DNA from: Dinoroseobacter sp049800835
GTDB lineage: Bacteria > Pseudomonadota > Alphaproteobacteria > Rhodobacterales > Rhodobacteraceae
Length of the DNA stretch: 64,000 nt
Assembly: GCF_049800835.1 (NCBI RefSeq)
Contig: NZ_JBNAFU010000003.1
Span: 62,001 to 126,000 of the forward strand
Direction of reading: 5' to 3'
In this document: positions 27,863 through 36,258 of the stretch, piece by piece
Layout of the letters: every line of letters starts with the position of its first letter
Position numbering within the stretch: the first letter of the stretch is position 1
The notes under the pieces: generated by a model
Databases searched by the model: none
Told to the model about the DNA's origin: nothing
What the model saw: the letters and a program-made list of their open reading frames with translations, nothing else
Translations under genes and position numbers: made by a program

Positions 27863-28816
27863 TCAGAGACCCGCGGCTTCGATCAGCGCGCCATTGGATA
27901 CGTATTGCTCGCGGAAGAAGGCATCGAACTCCGCAGCGCCGCGGTAGTTGATCACCGTGCCGGAATTGGCCGCAAATTCCTTGAACCCGTCCGAGGCTAC
28001 AGCCGTCTCGCACGCCGCTTCAAGCTTGGCCGTGACTTCTGGATCAAGACCCGCAGGCGCGAAGAGGCCGCCCCAGAGGTAAAGCTCGTTCAGGGGCGGC
28101 TCAATACCTGCCTCGGCAGCCGTTGGCACATCAGGATAGTTTGCAAGCCGCTCGGAATTGAACACCATCAAGGGCCGGAAATCACCACGATCCATCAAAA
28201 TCTCGGTGTCTCCAAAGAACTGGATCGTTCCTGCGGTCAGTTCCTTGACAGCAGGCCCTGACCCCTGAAACGGCAGGTGCTTGAGCTTGTCCAGGATACC
28301 AAGGCCCGCAAACGCCGCTACGGTCGTAAGGTGGGTCATCGCCCCCGGACCAGAGGAGCCATAAACATACTTGCCCGGCTCTGCTTTTACAGCCTCGACC
28401 ACGTCAGCGGCCGTCTGGAAAGGCGTATCGGCATTTGTGAACAACAGCGTCGGGGATGCCGCAACCGAACAGATCGGCGTCCAGCTATCCACGTTGTAAG
28501 GCACGTTCTTGATCTGCGGTTGGATCGTGGAGACCGTGATAGAGAAATAGCCCAACTGATAGCCATCCGGCCGCTGCCCCTGCAGGGCCGATGCGGCGAC
28601 CGTACCGGACCCACCCGCCATGTTGGACACAAACGCATCACCGCCAATAGCTTCGGCAAAGTGGGGCGCAAACCCCCGCAGCAGCAAATCCGTCCCGCCA
28701 CCCGCATTGAACGGCGCAATCAGATTGATCGGGCGCTCGGGGAAATTGTCATCGGCAAAAGCCGTGCTCGCGACAAGGGTTCCGGCCACACAACAGGCCA
28801 ACGCAGTCAACTTCAT
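27863..28816 (-). CDS. tctC: tripartite tricarboxylate transporter binding protein
   Basis: Periplasmic receptor of the TTT importer, 317 residues. It has a signal peptide (MKLTALACCVAGTLVASTAFA) and then the Bug-type fold starting with the classic FPERPINLIAPFNAGGGTD. The ATG at 28816 has GGGAGGA eight bases upstream; the frame runs open for 40 more codons without support. A region of nested inverted repeats (28830-28894) lies just upstream of the ribosome site. Confidence 0.94.
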   Translation of the reverse strand: MKLTALACCVAGTLVASTAFADDNFPERPINLIAPFNAGGGTDLLLRGFAPHFAEAIGGDAFVSNMAGGSGTVAASALQGQRPDGYQLGYFSITVSTIQPQIKNVPYNVDSWTPICSVAASPTLLFTNADTPFQTAADVVEAVKAEPGKYVYGSSGPGAMTHLTTVAAFAGLGILDKLKHLPFQGSGPAVKELTAGTIQFFGDTEILMDRGDFRPLMVFNSERLANYPDVPTAAEAGIEPPLNELYLWGGLFAPAGLDPEVTAKLEAACETAVASDGFKEFAANSGTVINYRGAAEFDAFFREQYVSNGALIEAAGL

Positions 28817-28829
28817 GTTTATCCTCCCA

Positions 28830-28894
28830 AACCAGTCGGGGTGCATGCAATTGCCGAACGCGCAGCCGAATGCACCGGGGCAGCATGACTGGTT
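28830..28894 (-). repeat. nested inverted repeats in the tctC leader
   Basis: Outer arms AACCAGTC (28830-28837) and GACTGGTT (28887-28894) are perfectly complementary. Inside them GGTGCAT (28840-28846) pairs with ATGCACC (28870-28876), and GCAATTGC at 28847-28854 is palindromic. The structure ends only a few bases upstream of the tctC ribosome site. It could be an operator for a dimeric regulator or a leader RNA fold affecting translation. No known riboswitch class was recognised. Confidence 0.5.
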
Positions 28895-28973
28895 AATCTC
28901 CTCTACCCCTCCTGCGAGGTAGGCCGCATTCGCCACGAAGCATCAGGGAATGGTGTTTTCTATGCAGTTTTTT

Positions 28974-29028
28974 GGATGCTGCGGTTGCAATGAAGCAAAA
29001 AACCATCCATATAACATCCACACGGATG
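28974..29028 (+). promoter_or_regulatory. cluster of GGATG/CATCC repeats before the RHH regulator gene
   Basis: Four copies of GGATG or its complement stand at 28974-28978, 29004-29008, 29015-29019 and 29024-29028. The middle and last form an inverted repeat CCATCC...GGATGG. Ribbon-helix-helix proteins bind short repeated half-sites of this kind, so autoregulation by the adjacent gene is plausible. Confidence 0.35.
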
Positions 29029-29457
29029 GAGAATTCAAAATTGGTGGCTCAAAAGAAACCGCGCGAAAGTCAGATCGAGACGGAAAAGATTACCATCAAC
29101 CTGGGATATGTTGATCTTGGCCGCGTCGATTTGCTGGTGCGTGAAGGGTTTTACTCCAATAGGAGCGACTTCATCCGCACTGCAATTCGCAATAAACTGG
29201 ATGCACACGACAAGACCGTCGCGCAATCCATTGAACGTCACACGATGGAGTTGGGATTGCGGGACTACACCAAGGCCGATCTGGAAGCGTTGCGCGACGC
29301 GTCCGAAGTCCTGCATGTCAAGGTCGTGGGCCTTGCCCGGATCGCATCGGATGTCCCGGTTGACCTTGCGGTACAGACAATCGGCTCCATCACCGTTCTG
29401 GGAGCGCTGCAAGCAAGTCCTGAAATCAAAAAGGCGCTGGCGGACCGGATAAACTGA
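29026..29457 (+). CDS. CopG/ribbon-helix-helix transcriptional regulator
   Basis: A protein of about 140 residues with an N-terminal ribbon-helix-helix: beta strand EKITINLGYVDLGRVDLLV, then EGFYSNRSDFIRTAIRNKLD. A helical C-terminal part ends in SPEIKKALADRI. The start is uncertain: ATG 29026 is given, but it overlaps a likely operator. A TTG at 29041 or GTG at 29044 follows GGAG (29028-29031) and would begin MAQKKPRESQ, close to the usual start of homologues. The gene is divergent from tctC and lies 30 bases before a PHB-type esterase gene, so control of that esterase is the simplest reading. Confidence 0.82.
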   Translation: MENSKLVAQKKPRESQIETEKITINLGYVDLGRVDLLVREGFYSNRSDFIRTAIRNKLDAHDKTVAQSIERHTMELGLRDYTKADLEALRDASEVLHVKVVGLARIASDVPVDLAVQTIGSITVLGALQASPEIKKALADRIN

Positions 29458-29487
29458 GGCTCAACCCCTGCCGAAAGGACACATCGC

Positions 29488-30558
29488 ATGTTCACCTTCA
29501 ACGTCGGCGCCAAGCGCCCGGCGGACGATGACGCACGCACATCGCGCATCGCCGCAGCCAATGACCTGGTTCAACAAACGCTCGCCCGGCACGGACTGCT
29601 CGGTGGAGCGACCCACCCTACGGATGCGCCGGCAACACCGAACCTGTCTGCGATGAAAGATCTGCTTTCAAGAGTCCAATCGACGACCAAATCGCCCGTG
29701 CCTATCGATATCCCCGACGGCGCTAGCTTCGAAACAGCGACCTTTTCCTGCAGCGCCGGACAACGGTCCTATCGCTGTTACGTGCCCAGTTCTGCCACGA
29801 CCGGAGCGACCGGCCTGGTGCTCATGCTGCATGGCTGCACGCAAACTCCGGAAGATTTTGCGATCGGCACGGGCATGAACGCCTTGGCGGAAACCCATGG
29901 CTTCGTAGTGATCTATCCCCAGCAATCGCGCGGCGACAACGCCCAATCCTGCTGGAACTGGTTCAGCCGTGGCGACCAGCGTCGGGACCGGGGCGAACCC
30001 GCCATTCTTGCAGGCCTGACCAGGGAAATTGCAGCACGATACACCGTGCCTGCCACGAAAACCTATGTCGCTGGCCTGTCAGCCGGTGGGGCCATGGCGG
30101 TTGTCATGGGCGAGACATACCCGGATGTGTTTTCGGGCGTCGGTGTGCATTCCGGACTTCCATACGGAGCAGCAAAAGACGTCGCATCGGCTTTCGCCTT
30201 GATGGCCGGAACGAACGCACCGGATCAACAGCTGGCTTGCAATACCGCGATACCAACGATCGTGTTTCACGGACAGTCGGACAAAACCGTTCACCCTGCC
30301 AATGGCGATCTGATCGCGCGGCAGGTCGCGTCAAATGCCGGTCCGCAAATGCTCGAAACCATCGAGAAGGGAGAGTGCAGAGGGCGCGCGTTTGAGAGGC
30401 TGGTCGCATCGACGCCGCAGGGACAAACGATGCTGGAGCATTGGACGGTCGAGGATCTCGGGCATGCCTGGTCGGGTGGACAATCGGGGGGATCCTATAC
30501 GGACACCGCCGGACCAGATGCCAGCGGCGAAATGGTGCGCTTCTTTCTTTCCTTGTGA
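29488..30558 (+). CDS. PHB depolymerase-family esterase
   Basis: 356 residues, alpha/beta hydrolase of the esterase_phb type. The nucleophile is in the lipase box GLSAGGAM; the acid is probably the Asp of GQSDKTVHP and the base the His of DLGHAWSGG. The oxyanion segment is LMLHGCTQTPEDF. No signal peptide is visible: the N-terminal 50 residues are polar and low in complexity, so the protein is probably cytoplasmic or exported without a standard signal. Substrate could be polyhydroxyalkanoate oligomers or other short esters. GAAAGGA before the ATG is a fair ribosome site. Confidence 0.88.
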   Translation: MFTFNVGAKRPADDDARTSRIAAANDLVQQTLARHGLLGGATHPTDAPATPNLSAMKDLLSRVQSTTKSPVPIDIPDGASFETATFSCSAGQRSYRCYVPSSATTGATGLVLMLHGCTQTPEDFAIGTGMNALAETHGFVVIYPQQSRGDNAQSCWNWFSRGDQRRDRGEPAILAGLTREIAARYTVPATKTYVAGLSAGGAMAVVMGETYPDVFSGVGVHSGLPYGAAKDVASAFALMAGTNAPDQQLACNTAIPTIVFHGQSDKTVHPANGDLIARQVASNAGPQMLETIEKGECRGRAFERLVASTPQGQTMLEHWTVEDLGHAWSGGQSGGSYTDTAGPDASGEMVRFFLSL

Positions 30559-30650
30559 TCCTGGTCTGGACGCCGAACCTTTCGTGTCTATCATCCGCCC
30601 GCACGAGCCTTTATCCCGATTTCGCGAGAGCAGCGTAGCATGGTGGAAAG

Positions 30651-31784
30651 ATGAACAGACGGTCTTTCGGAGTTGGCGCGGCTGCCTGCATGCTATGCGG
30701 CTGCGCAGGGTCCGCACCGCGCAGCACGGCTTCCGGTTCAAGGTTGCCCGACGACCTGCGCCCGACGCGCAACGCCGCCTATGACACCTGGGTTCGTGGG
30801 TTTCGGGCCCGTGCGGAGGATCGCGGTTTTTCCCGATCGCTTATCGATGAAGCCTTCCGCGGCACGGGTTACCTGCCCGGCGTCGTTGCCCGCGACCGCA
30901 ACCAGGTCGAGTTTAGGCGCACACTCGAAGACTATCTCGCCATCGCCGTGTCGGATGAACGTGTATCGCGGGGCCGCACTGCGTTCGCACGGCACGCAAG
31001 CACTCTGGCCAGCATCGAGGCTACCTATAGCGTCGATGCCCATATTGTCTGCGCGATCTGGGGACTTGAGAGCTTCTATGGCGACCGACAGGGATCTGTT
31101 CCGGTTGTATCGGCGACATCTACCCTTGCCTTTGACGGACGGCGCGGCGCGTTCTTTGAACGGCAGCTGCTCGCCGCACTGGACATCCTGCGCAGTGGCG
31201 ACATCACGGCGGATCGCTTGACCGGAAGTTGGGCCGGGGCCATGGGACACACACAGTTCATTCCTACGTCCTATCAGGAGTTCGCCGTTGATTTCACCGG
31301 TGACGGACGGCGGGACATATGGTCCGAAGACCCGAGCGATGCCCTGGCCTCTGCCGCAGCATACCTGGCGCGCAACGGCTGGACGACCGGAGTACGCTGG
31401 GGCTCGGAAATCGTGTCTGGCGACGCGCCCGGACGGGTTATTCAGCCCCAGGCTGGGGGCCCGAAGTTTGCCGTGACCCGGAACTTCGACACGATCAAAC
31501 GTTACAATAATTCCGACTCCTACGCCATTGGCGTTGGCCACCTGGCAGATCGCATCGCCGGGAGACCGCCTTTGCAAACACCGTTTCCTCCGGACGCGTT
31601 CGGCATGACCAAGGACGACAGGGTCGCCTTGCAGGAAGGCTTAACGCGCGCCGGTTTCGACACCGGCGGCGCAGATGGGGTGATAGGGCCGAACAGCCGC
31701 GCTGCGATTGAAGGGTACCAAGCTCGGATTGGTGTGCCGGTCACAGGCGACCCGTCGATCGCGCTGTTGAGATCGCTGAACTAA
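30651..31784 (+). CDS. MltB-type lytic murein transglycosylase, lipoprotein
   Basis: 377 residues. The N-terminus has an RR-x-F motif (NRRSFGVGAA) and a lipobox LCGC (Cys18), so it may be an outer-membrane lipoprotein exported through Tat. The catalytic SLT_2 domain (about 40-310) has Glu140 in IWGLESFYG plus SWAGAMGHTQFIP and DIWSEDPSDALASAAAYL. A C-terminal peptidoglycan-binding repeat (about 318-377) includes DGVIGPNSRAAIEGYQ. It cleaves murein glycan strands to anhydromuropeptides. It stands alone between the esterase and the glycosyltransferase genes. Confidence 0.93.
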   Translation: MNRRSFGVGAAACMLCGCAGSAPRSTASGSRLPDDLRPTRNAAYDTWVRGFRARAEDRGFSRSLIDEAFRGTGYLPGVVARDRNQVEFRRTLEDYLAIAVSDERVSRGRTAFARHASTLASIEATYSVDAHIVCAIWGLESFYGDRQGSVPVVSATSTLAFDGRRGAFFERQLLAALDILRSGDITADRLTGSWAGAMGHTQFIPTSYQEFAVDFTGDGRRDIWSEDPSDALASAAAYLARNGWTTGVRWGSEIVSGDAPGRVIQPQAGGPKFAVTRNFDTIKRYNNSDSYAIGVGHLADRIAGRPPLQTPFPPDAFGMTKDDRVALQEGLTRAGFDTGGADGVIGPNSRAAIEGYQARIGVPVTGDPSIALLRSLN

Positions 31785-31828
31785 CCACGTGTCTTCAGAG
31801 CTTATTAGGCAAGACCCAGTTTAACATG

Positions 31829-31866
31829 GCGTCAGCTTTGCTATGAACGAGAGACAAAGCTGACGC
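31829..31866. repeat. perfect 12-base inverted repeat upstream of the glycosyltransferase gene
   Basis: GCGTCAGCTTTG (31829-31840) and CAAAGCTGACGC (31855-31866) are exactly complementary with a 14-base spacer; the right arm ends 15 bases before the downstream ATG, next to its GAGGAA ribosome site. No T-run follows on the plus strand. It may be an operator, a leader hairpin near the ribosome site, or a weak terminator for the upstream transglycosylase gene. Confidence 0.6.
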
Positions 31867-31881
31867 GGATCGAGGAACCTG

Positions 31882-33885
31882 ATGTCTGAACCACTGCCTG
31901 ACGCGGGCTGGAGCCGAACGTGCCTCACGGTGCCGGACGCGATTGTCTGCCCCCCGAAGGAGTATTTTCCCCTCGGACCGTGCGGCGTTTGGAACGATCA
32001 GGGCGACGTGGCCCAAGCCGCCCACTGGCGCAAAGGGCAACGCTTTACCACGGCCGTTGCCGAAGCCCCTGCTCCGGTCAACCACCTCAAGGGTAAGCAC
32101 TTGTGGGCCGGCATCCTTTTTGGTCATTTCGGCCACTTTCTGACTGAGTCCATCTCGCGGCTTTGGGCTGTGGAAGATGAACGACCCGACAGCGTCATCT
32201 TCATCCCGCGCCATGCACGCCTCGACAATCTGGACGCGTTCAGGGGGGAAATGTGCGACCTGCTCGGGATAGGTGTGCCGATCCAGATCATCGCAGACCC
32301 TACATCGGTCGAAGAACTTGTGGTGCCGGGTCAGGGGTTCGGGCTCGGGTCGATCACGGCAGGCACTCCGGAGTTCTGGGCGATGATGCAGCGCATGGCC
32401 GACCGGGTGCAGGAGGATGCCCCAAGAAAAATCTACATCTCCCGTACCGAGTTCGGTGGCAAAGGCGGGGTCATCTGCGAGGATGTTCTCGAACGCAATA
32501 TGGAAGCGGCCGGCTACGAAACGCTTCACCCGCAGCGGTTATCTGTTTCCCAGCAGATTGCTGCCTACAAATCCGCAACGCATGTTGTGGGCCTCGACAG
32601 TTCCGCCTTCCACATGGTCGGCTTTGCTTCCCAACCGCAGCAGCAGGTGTCCATCGTGCTGCGACGGAACACTGACGATCATATCTACATCGCGGCGCAG
32701 CTTGAAGCGACGCTTGAAAAGCCCCCTCAAATCATCAACGCGCTGAGCGCGAACTGGGCGCCATCCGGGCAACAGAACGCGAACCACAATTCCTATGGTG
32801 AGCTTGACCATGATCGATTGTTCGGGGCGTTAAGGGACACCGGATTTGTCGATCCAAACGCATCCTGGACGCCCCCGAGCGGGGCGGAAAAAGAGGCGGC
32901 GGTAAAACAGGCCGCCGACCGGTGCGGTGAGCCCCTGGTCAGGCTGGAGGTCAAAGAAACAACCGAGACCACGTCGCCCGCGGTCCACAGGTCGACCTTG
33001 GCCACGTACATCAGATCTGAAAAGCTCATCAGCGATGGCAGGCCGAAAGTGCTGGGGGTTTGCCGTTTTTCGATGCTTGGTCGCGGAGACTGGAAAGCCT
33101 ATCGTGGCCAGCCTGATGACAAGCTCGAAGACATCTATGAGCAAAAGGCCGAAGAGCTTTTCGCCGAGGCACGGATGAAATCGCGTCTGGCGACACTTGA
33201 GCATCTGACACTTGGTGCGATGACAGCGCAAAGCGATCAGGAATCGATTTTTCTGGTTTTGTCGTCGGACCGGATGCCCAAGCACTATCGCGACCGTCTC
33301 GCCGAAATCTGTAACGAGGTTCCGCAAGCGGTTCTGCAGTTCATCGAACCGATGCATGTATCGGACGCGATCCGCAAGGCGACGACCGAGATGGAGATTG
33401 AGCTGAGCGACTGCCTGCAATACCGGCTGGACGATGACGACTGCGTTGCATTTGATTTCACGCGCCGGGCCCGGCGGCATGCGCGCACGTTCTGGGATTA
33501 CTCGAACTTCGCAATCAGTTTCGCCCAGCAGTACTACTGCGTCAGCGATGGCCCGACCGAAGGTATCTACAACTGGTGGAGTCCCTTCTTCAGCGCGGGG
33601 GCGAGCGTGCGACATAACTCCAAGACAGTCTTCGATTTCGGGCATTACAAGATCCCGAACCGCCTACCAGCGTTGACGGACCCGCATTTCCCGAACATCG
33701 TCACCCACCGCGGAGACAACGACACCCCACGCCATGAAGCCGCCATTCTGCGAAAAAGAGGCATGAAGCCTGCCTCCGCAAAAGAAGTCATGCGCACGCA
33801 TGAGCGACACTTTCACTTCCTGTCGCCGAAGGGGCTTGAGTTGTGCGGTTTCGACAAGGTTCTGAAGCAGGCAGAGACTGCCTAA
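31882..33885 (+). CDS. two-domain protein: GT61 glycosyltransferase fused to a putative rhamnosyltransferase
   Basis: 667 residues. The N-terminal half (about 1-330) resembles family GT61 (DUF563), with HLWAGILFGHFGHFLTESIS, RKIYISRTEFG and VVGLDSSAFHMVGF. After a charged linker (about 335-385), the second half (about 390-640) resembles PF11316 putative rhamnosyltransferases, with GVCRFSMLGRGDW, FLVLSSDRMPKHYRDRL and an LDDDDCVAFDF acidic motif. Both are soluble and probably act on surface or capsular polysaccharide in the cytoplasm. The acceptor and sugar are not known. No other polysaccharide genes are near. The stop interlocks with the recF stop (4-base convergent overlap). Confidence 0.83.
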   Translation: MSEPLPDAGWSRTCLTVPDAIVCPPKEYFPLGPCGVWNDQGDVAQAAHWRKGQRFTTAVAEAPAPVNHLKGKHLWAGILFGHFGHFLTESISRLWAVEDERPDSVIFIPRHARLDNLDAFRGEMCDLLGIGVPIQIIADPTSVEELVVPGQGFGLGSITAGTPEFWAMMQRMADRVQEDAPRKIYISRTEFGGKGGVICEDVLERNMEAAGYETLHPQRLSVSQQIAAYKSATHVVGLDSSAFHMVGFASQPQQQVSIVLRRNTDDHIYIAAQLEATLEKPPQIINALSANWAPSGQQNANHNSYGELDHDRLFGALRDTGFVDPNASWTPPSGAEKEAAVKQAADRCGEPLVRLEVKETTETTSPAVHRSTLATYIRSEKLISDGRPKVLGVCRFSMLGRGDWKAYRGQPDDKLEDIYEQKAEELFAEARMKSRLATLEHLTLGAMTAQSDQESIFLVLSSDRMPKHYRDRLAEICNEVPQAVLQFIEPMHVSDAIRKATTEMEIELSDCLQYRLDDDDCVAFDFTRRARRHARTFWDYSNFAISFAQQYYCVSDGPTEGIYNWWSPFFSAGASVRHNSKTVFDFGHYKIPNRLPALTDPHFPNIVTHRGDNDTPRHEAAILRKRGMKPASAKEVMRTHERHFHFLSPKGLELCGFDKVLKQAETA

Positions 33886-34994
33886 CCGAGACGTGGTCTG
33901 ACCTCCGTTCCTTCTGAGTTCACCTGAACCTCGAATTGCTGAGCGCGGGCACCAAGCACCGTGAACATCTCTGGCCCGGTGCCGGTCATCCACGCCTGCG
34001 TCTGCAATCCGCAAATCTCATCATAAAGCGCAGCTTGGCGGCTTGCGTCCAGATGCGCTGCAACCTCGTCCAGAAGCACGATTGGAGCCACGCCTGTATC
34101 GGCCTTCAATGCCCGGACATTCGCAAGGACAACAGAGATGAGAATGGCCTTCTGTTCTCCGGTCGAACACTCGCGGGCCGGGACATCCTTGGCTGCATAC
34201 ACAGCGTCCAGGTCGGTTCGATGCGGTCCGACCAAGGTGCGCCCTGCCGCCATGTCCCGCGACCGGGTCTCGGACCATGCCTGCGCGAGCGCCTCGGCAC
34301 CCTGAGGATCGGACGTATTTTCGGGGCCTGTGAGCGCAAGGCGTGCTGCCGGAAACGCCGTCTGCGCCCCGGATTGTGCGGCACTGATCTTGGCCAAGGC
34401 GATGCGGCGGTTATTCTGAACCGTTGTCCCGAACTCCGCCATCTGTGTTTCCAGCGCGCGATACCAGTGGGCGTCGCGCACATCGTCCTTCAGCAAACGA
34501 TTGCGGTCGCGCATCGCTTTTTCATAACCCAGCGTCGCTTCGGCGTGATCGGGAAAGAAACTGAGCGTCAAACGGTCCAAAAAGCGACGGCGTCCTTCGG
34601 CGCCCTCGATCCACAGCCGGTCCATTGACGGCACAAGCCAGAGCATGCGCGCCAAAACACCCAGAGATGTCTGGGGTGCTATCTTGCCATTGATGACGAC
34701 GCGGCGCGCGGCCCCGCTCTCGCTGTAAGTTTCAATCTCATGCTCTCCGTTTGGGTCAGTCAACCTTGCACTGATCTTCCATCCCAGTGCCTCGGGCTTA
34801 CGCGCCATGTCATCCGCCGATGCACGTCGCAACCCGCGCCCGGGGGACAAAAGGCTGACCGCTTCGAGAATGTTGGTTTTGCCAATGCCATTCGCGCCAA
34901 AAAGGACCACTGGACGCGTATCCAACGTCAGATCAAGCAGACGATGAGAGCGAAAATGCGAAAGGCGAAGATGTGAGAGTGACGCGGTCGTCAC
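33882..34994 (-). CDS. recF: DNA replication/repair protein RecF
   Basis: An SMC-like ATPase that loads RecA at gaps together with RecO and RecR. The 370-residue protein has Walker A GANGIGKT (33-40), the RecF segment WLVPSMDRLWIEGAEGRRRFLDRL and a C-terminal signature and Walker B (ALKADTGVAPIVLLDEVAAHLD). The start overlaps the dnaN stop by 4 bases. Third gene of the dnaA-dnaN-recF set. Confidence 0.95.
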   Translation of the reverse strand: MTTASLSHLRLSHFRSHRLLDLTLDTRPVVLFGANGIGKTNILEAVSLLSPGRGLRRASADDMARKPEALGWKISARLTDPNGEHEIETYSESGAARRVVINGKIAPQTSLGVLARMLWLVPSMDRLWIEGAEGRRRFLDRLTLSFFPDHAEATLGYEKAMRDRNRLLKDDVRDAHWYRALETQMAEFGTTVQNNRRIALAKISAAQSGAQTAFPAARLALTGPENTSDPQGAEALAQAWSETRSRDMAAGRTLVGPHRTDLDAVYAAKDVPARECSTGEQKAILISVVLANVRALKADTGVAPIVLLDEVAAHLDASRQAALYDEICGLQTQAWMTGTGPEMFTVLGARAQQFEVQVNSEGTEVRPRLG

Positions 34995-36109
34995 ACCCGC
35001 ATTGGCATCACGACATAGACTGCCGAGGTGTCGCCACCCTCACGCATCATGGTGGGATCAGCCGCGGAGTTGAACATGAAGACCGCGTTCTCGCGGTCGA
35101 CCTGGCTAGCGATCTCCAGAAGGTACTTCGCGTTGAACCCGATCTCAAGACGCTCATCCCCGTACGCCACCGCGAGTTCTTCCTCCGCAGCACCGCTGTC
35201 CGGTGCGTTCACCGACAGGACAAGGCGATCCTCATCAAGAGCAAGTTTGACAGCGCGGGATCGTTCGGAACTGACCGTCGCCACGCGGTCGACCGCCTTG
35301 GCGAATTCCGACGCGTCGACCTCGAGTTTTCGGGTGTTGGCTGTCGGAATGACCCGCGTGTAGTCGGGAAAAGTACCGTCAATGACCTTGGAGGTCAGCG
35401 TGATCTCGGGTGTGGCAAAGCGGACTTTCGTGTCAGAGACGGACACGGCAATCGTCGCGTCATCATCGTCCAACAGCTTGCGCAGTTCGCCAACTGTCTT
35501 GCGAGGAACTATGACCCCGGGCATCGTTTCCGCGCTGTCCGGCATGTCGGCATCAATCCGGGCCAGACGGTGGCCATCGGTGGCGACACAGCGCAAGGCG
35601 CGTCCATTCTCCCCATCGGAGATATGCATGTAGACGCCGTTCAAATAGTACCGCGTTTCTTCGGTGGAGATCGCAAATTTCGATTTGTCGAACAAACGGC
35701 GCAGCGTTGGGGCCGGGGCGGCGAAGTTGCAGCTGTACTCGGTCGAGGTCATGACCGGAAAATCTTCTTTCGGGAGCGTTGCCAACGAAAAGTTCGACCG
35801 TCCCGCAACGACCTGCAAACGCCCTTTTGCGCTATCGTCGATCAATTGGACCAGAGCACCATCTGGCAGCTTCCGCACAATCTCATGTAGTGTCACCGCC
35901 GAGACGGTGGTCGCGCCCGCACGTTCCACCTGGGCTGACACCTTGTCGACGACTTCGATATCGAGATCGGTTGCGCGGAAACTGACCGTTTCACCCTCCG
36001 CCTCGATCAGGACGTTCGCCAGGATCGGGATGGTATTCCGACGCTCGACAACGGATTGCGCCTGGCTGACAGCCTTCAGCAGGGTGGCGCGTTCGATGCT
36101 GATTTTCAT
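34991..36109 (-). CDS. dnaN: DNA polymerase III beta sliding clamp
   Basis: The processivity clamp, 372 residues, with three repeated clamp domains. It starts MKISIERATLLKAV and ends with the typical VYVVMPMRV. The segments FAISTEETRYYLNGVYMH and ATDGHRLA are hallmarks. It follows dnaA after 149 bases (which contain a hairpin) and overlaps recF. Confidence 0.98.
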   Translation of the reverse strand: MKISIERATLLKAVSQAQSVVERRNTIPILANVLIEAEGETVSFRATDLDIEVVDKVSAQVERAGATTVSAVTLHEIVRKLPDGALVQLIDDSAKGRLQVVAGRSNFSLATLPKEDFPVMTSTEYSCNFAAPAPTLRRLFDKSKFAISTEETRYYLNGVYMHISDGENGRALRCVATDGHRLARIDADMPDSAETMPGVIVPRKTVGELRKLLDDDDATIAVSVSDTKVRFATPEITLTSKVIDGTFPDYTRVIPTANTRKLEVDASEFAKAVDRVATVSSERSRAVKLALDEDRLVLSVNAPDSGAAEEELAVAYGDERLEIGFNAKYLLEIASQVDRENAVFMFNSAADPTMMREGGDTSAVYVVMPMRV

Positions 36110-36204
36110 GGGCTAATTCCTGTTCCCCCGGGCCGCCGAGATTATCCGCACGAACGCGGTGCACAAGCGGTAAAATGAACTTTCCTTCGTTTCCCGGAAG
36201 CGTC

Positions 36205-36233
36205 AAGGCCCGCCGAGACAATCGGCGGGCCTT
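36205..36233 (-). terminator. strong hairpin after dnaA
   Basis: AAGGCCCGCCGA and TCGGCGGGCCTT form a perfect 12-base stem with a 5-base loop, 26 bases past the dnaA stop. There is no clean T-run on the minus strand, so termination may be partial; the remaining 95 bases before dnaN would then carry a dnaN promoter. Confidence 0.6.
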
Positions 36234-36258
36234 AAATCGTGATTGCTGGCTTTTTGGA

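Noticed and set aside
36142..36150. TTATCCGCA, a near DnaA box between dnaA and dnaN, as part of an origin
   Set aside because: One mismatch to TTATCCACA and no further boxes or AT-rich unwinding region nearby; a single near match is expected by chance.
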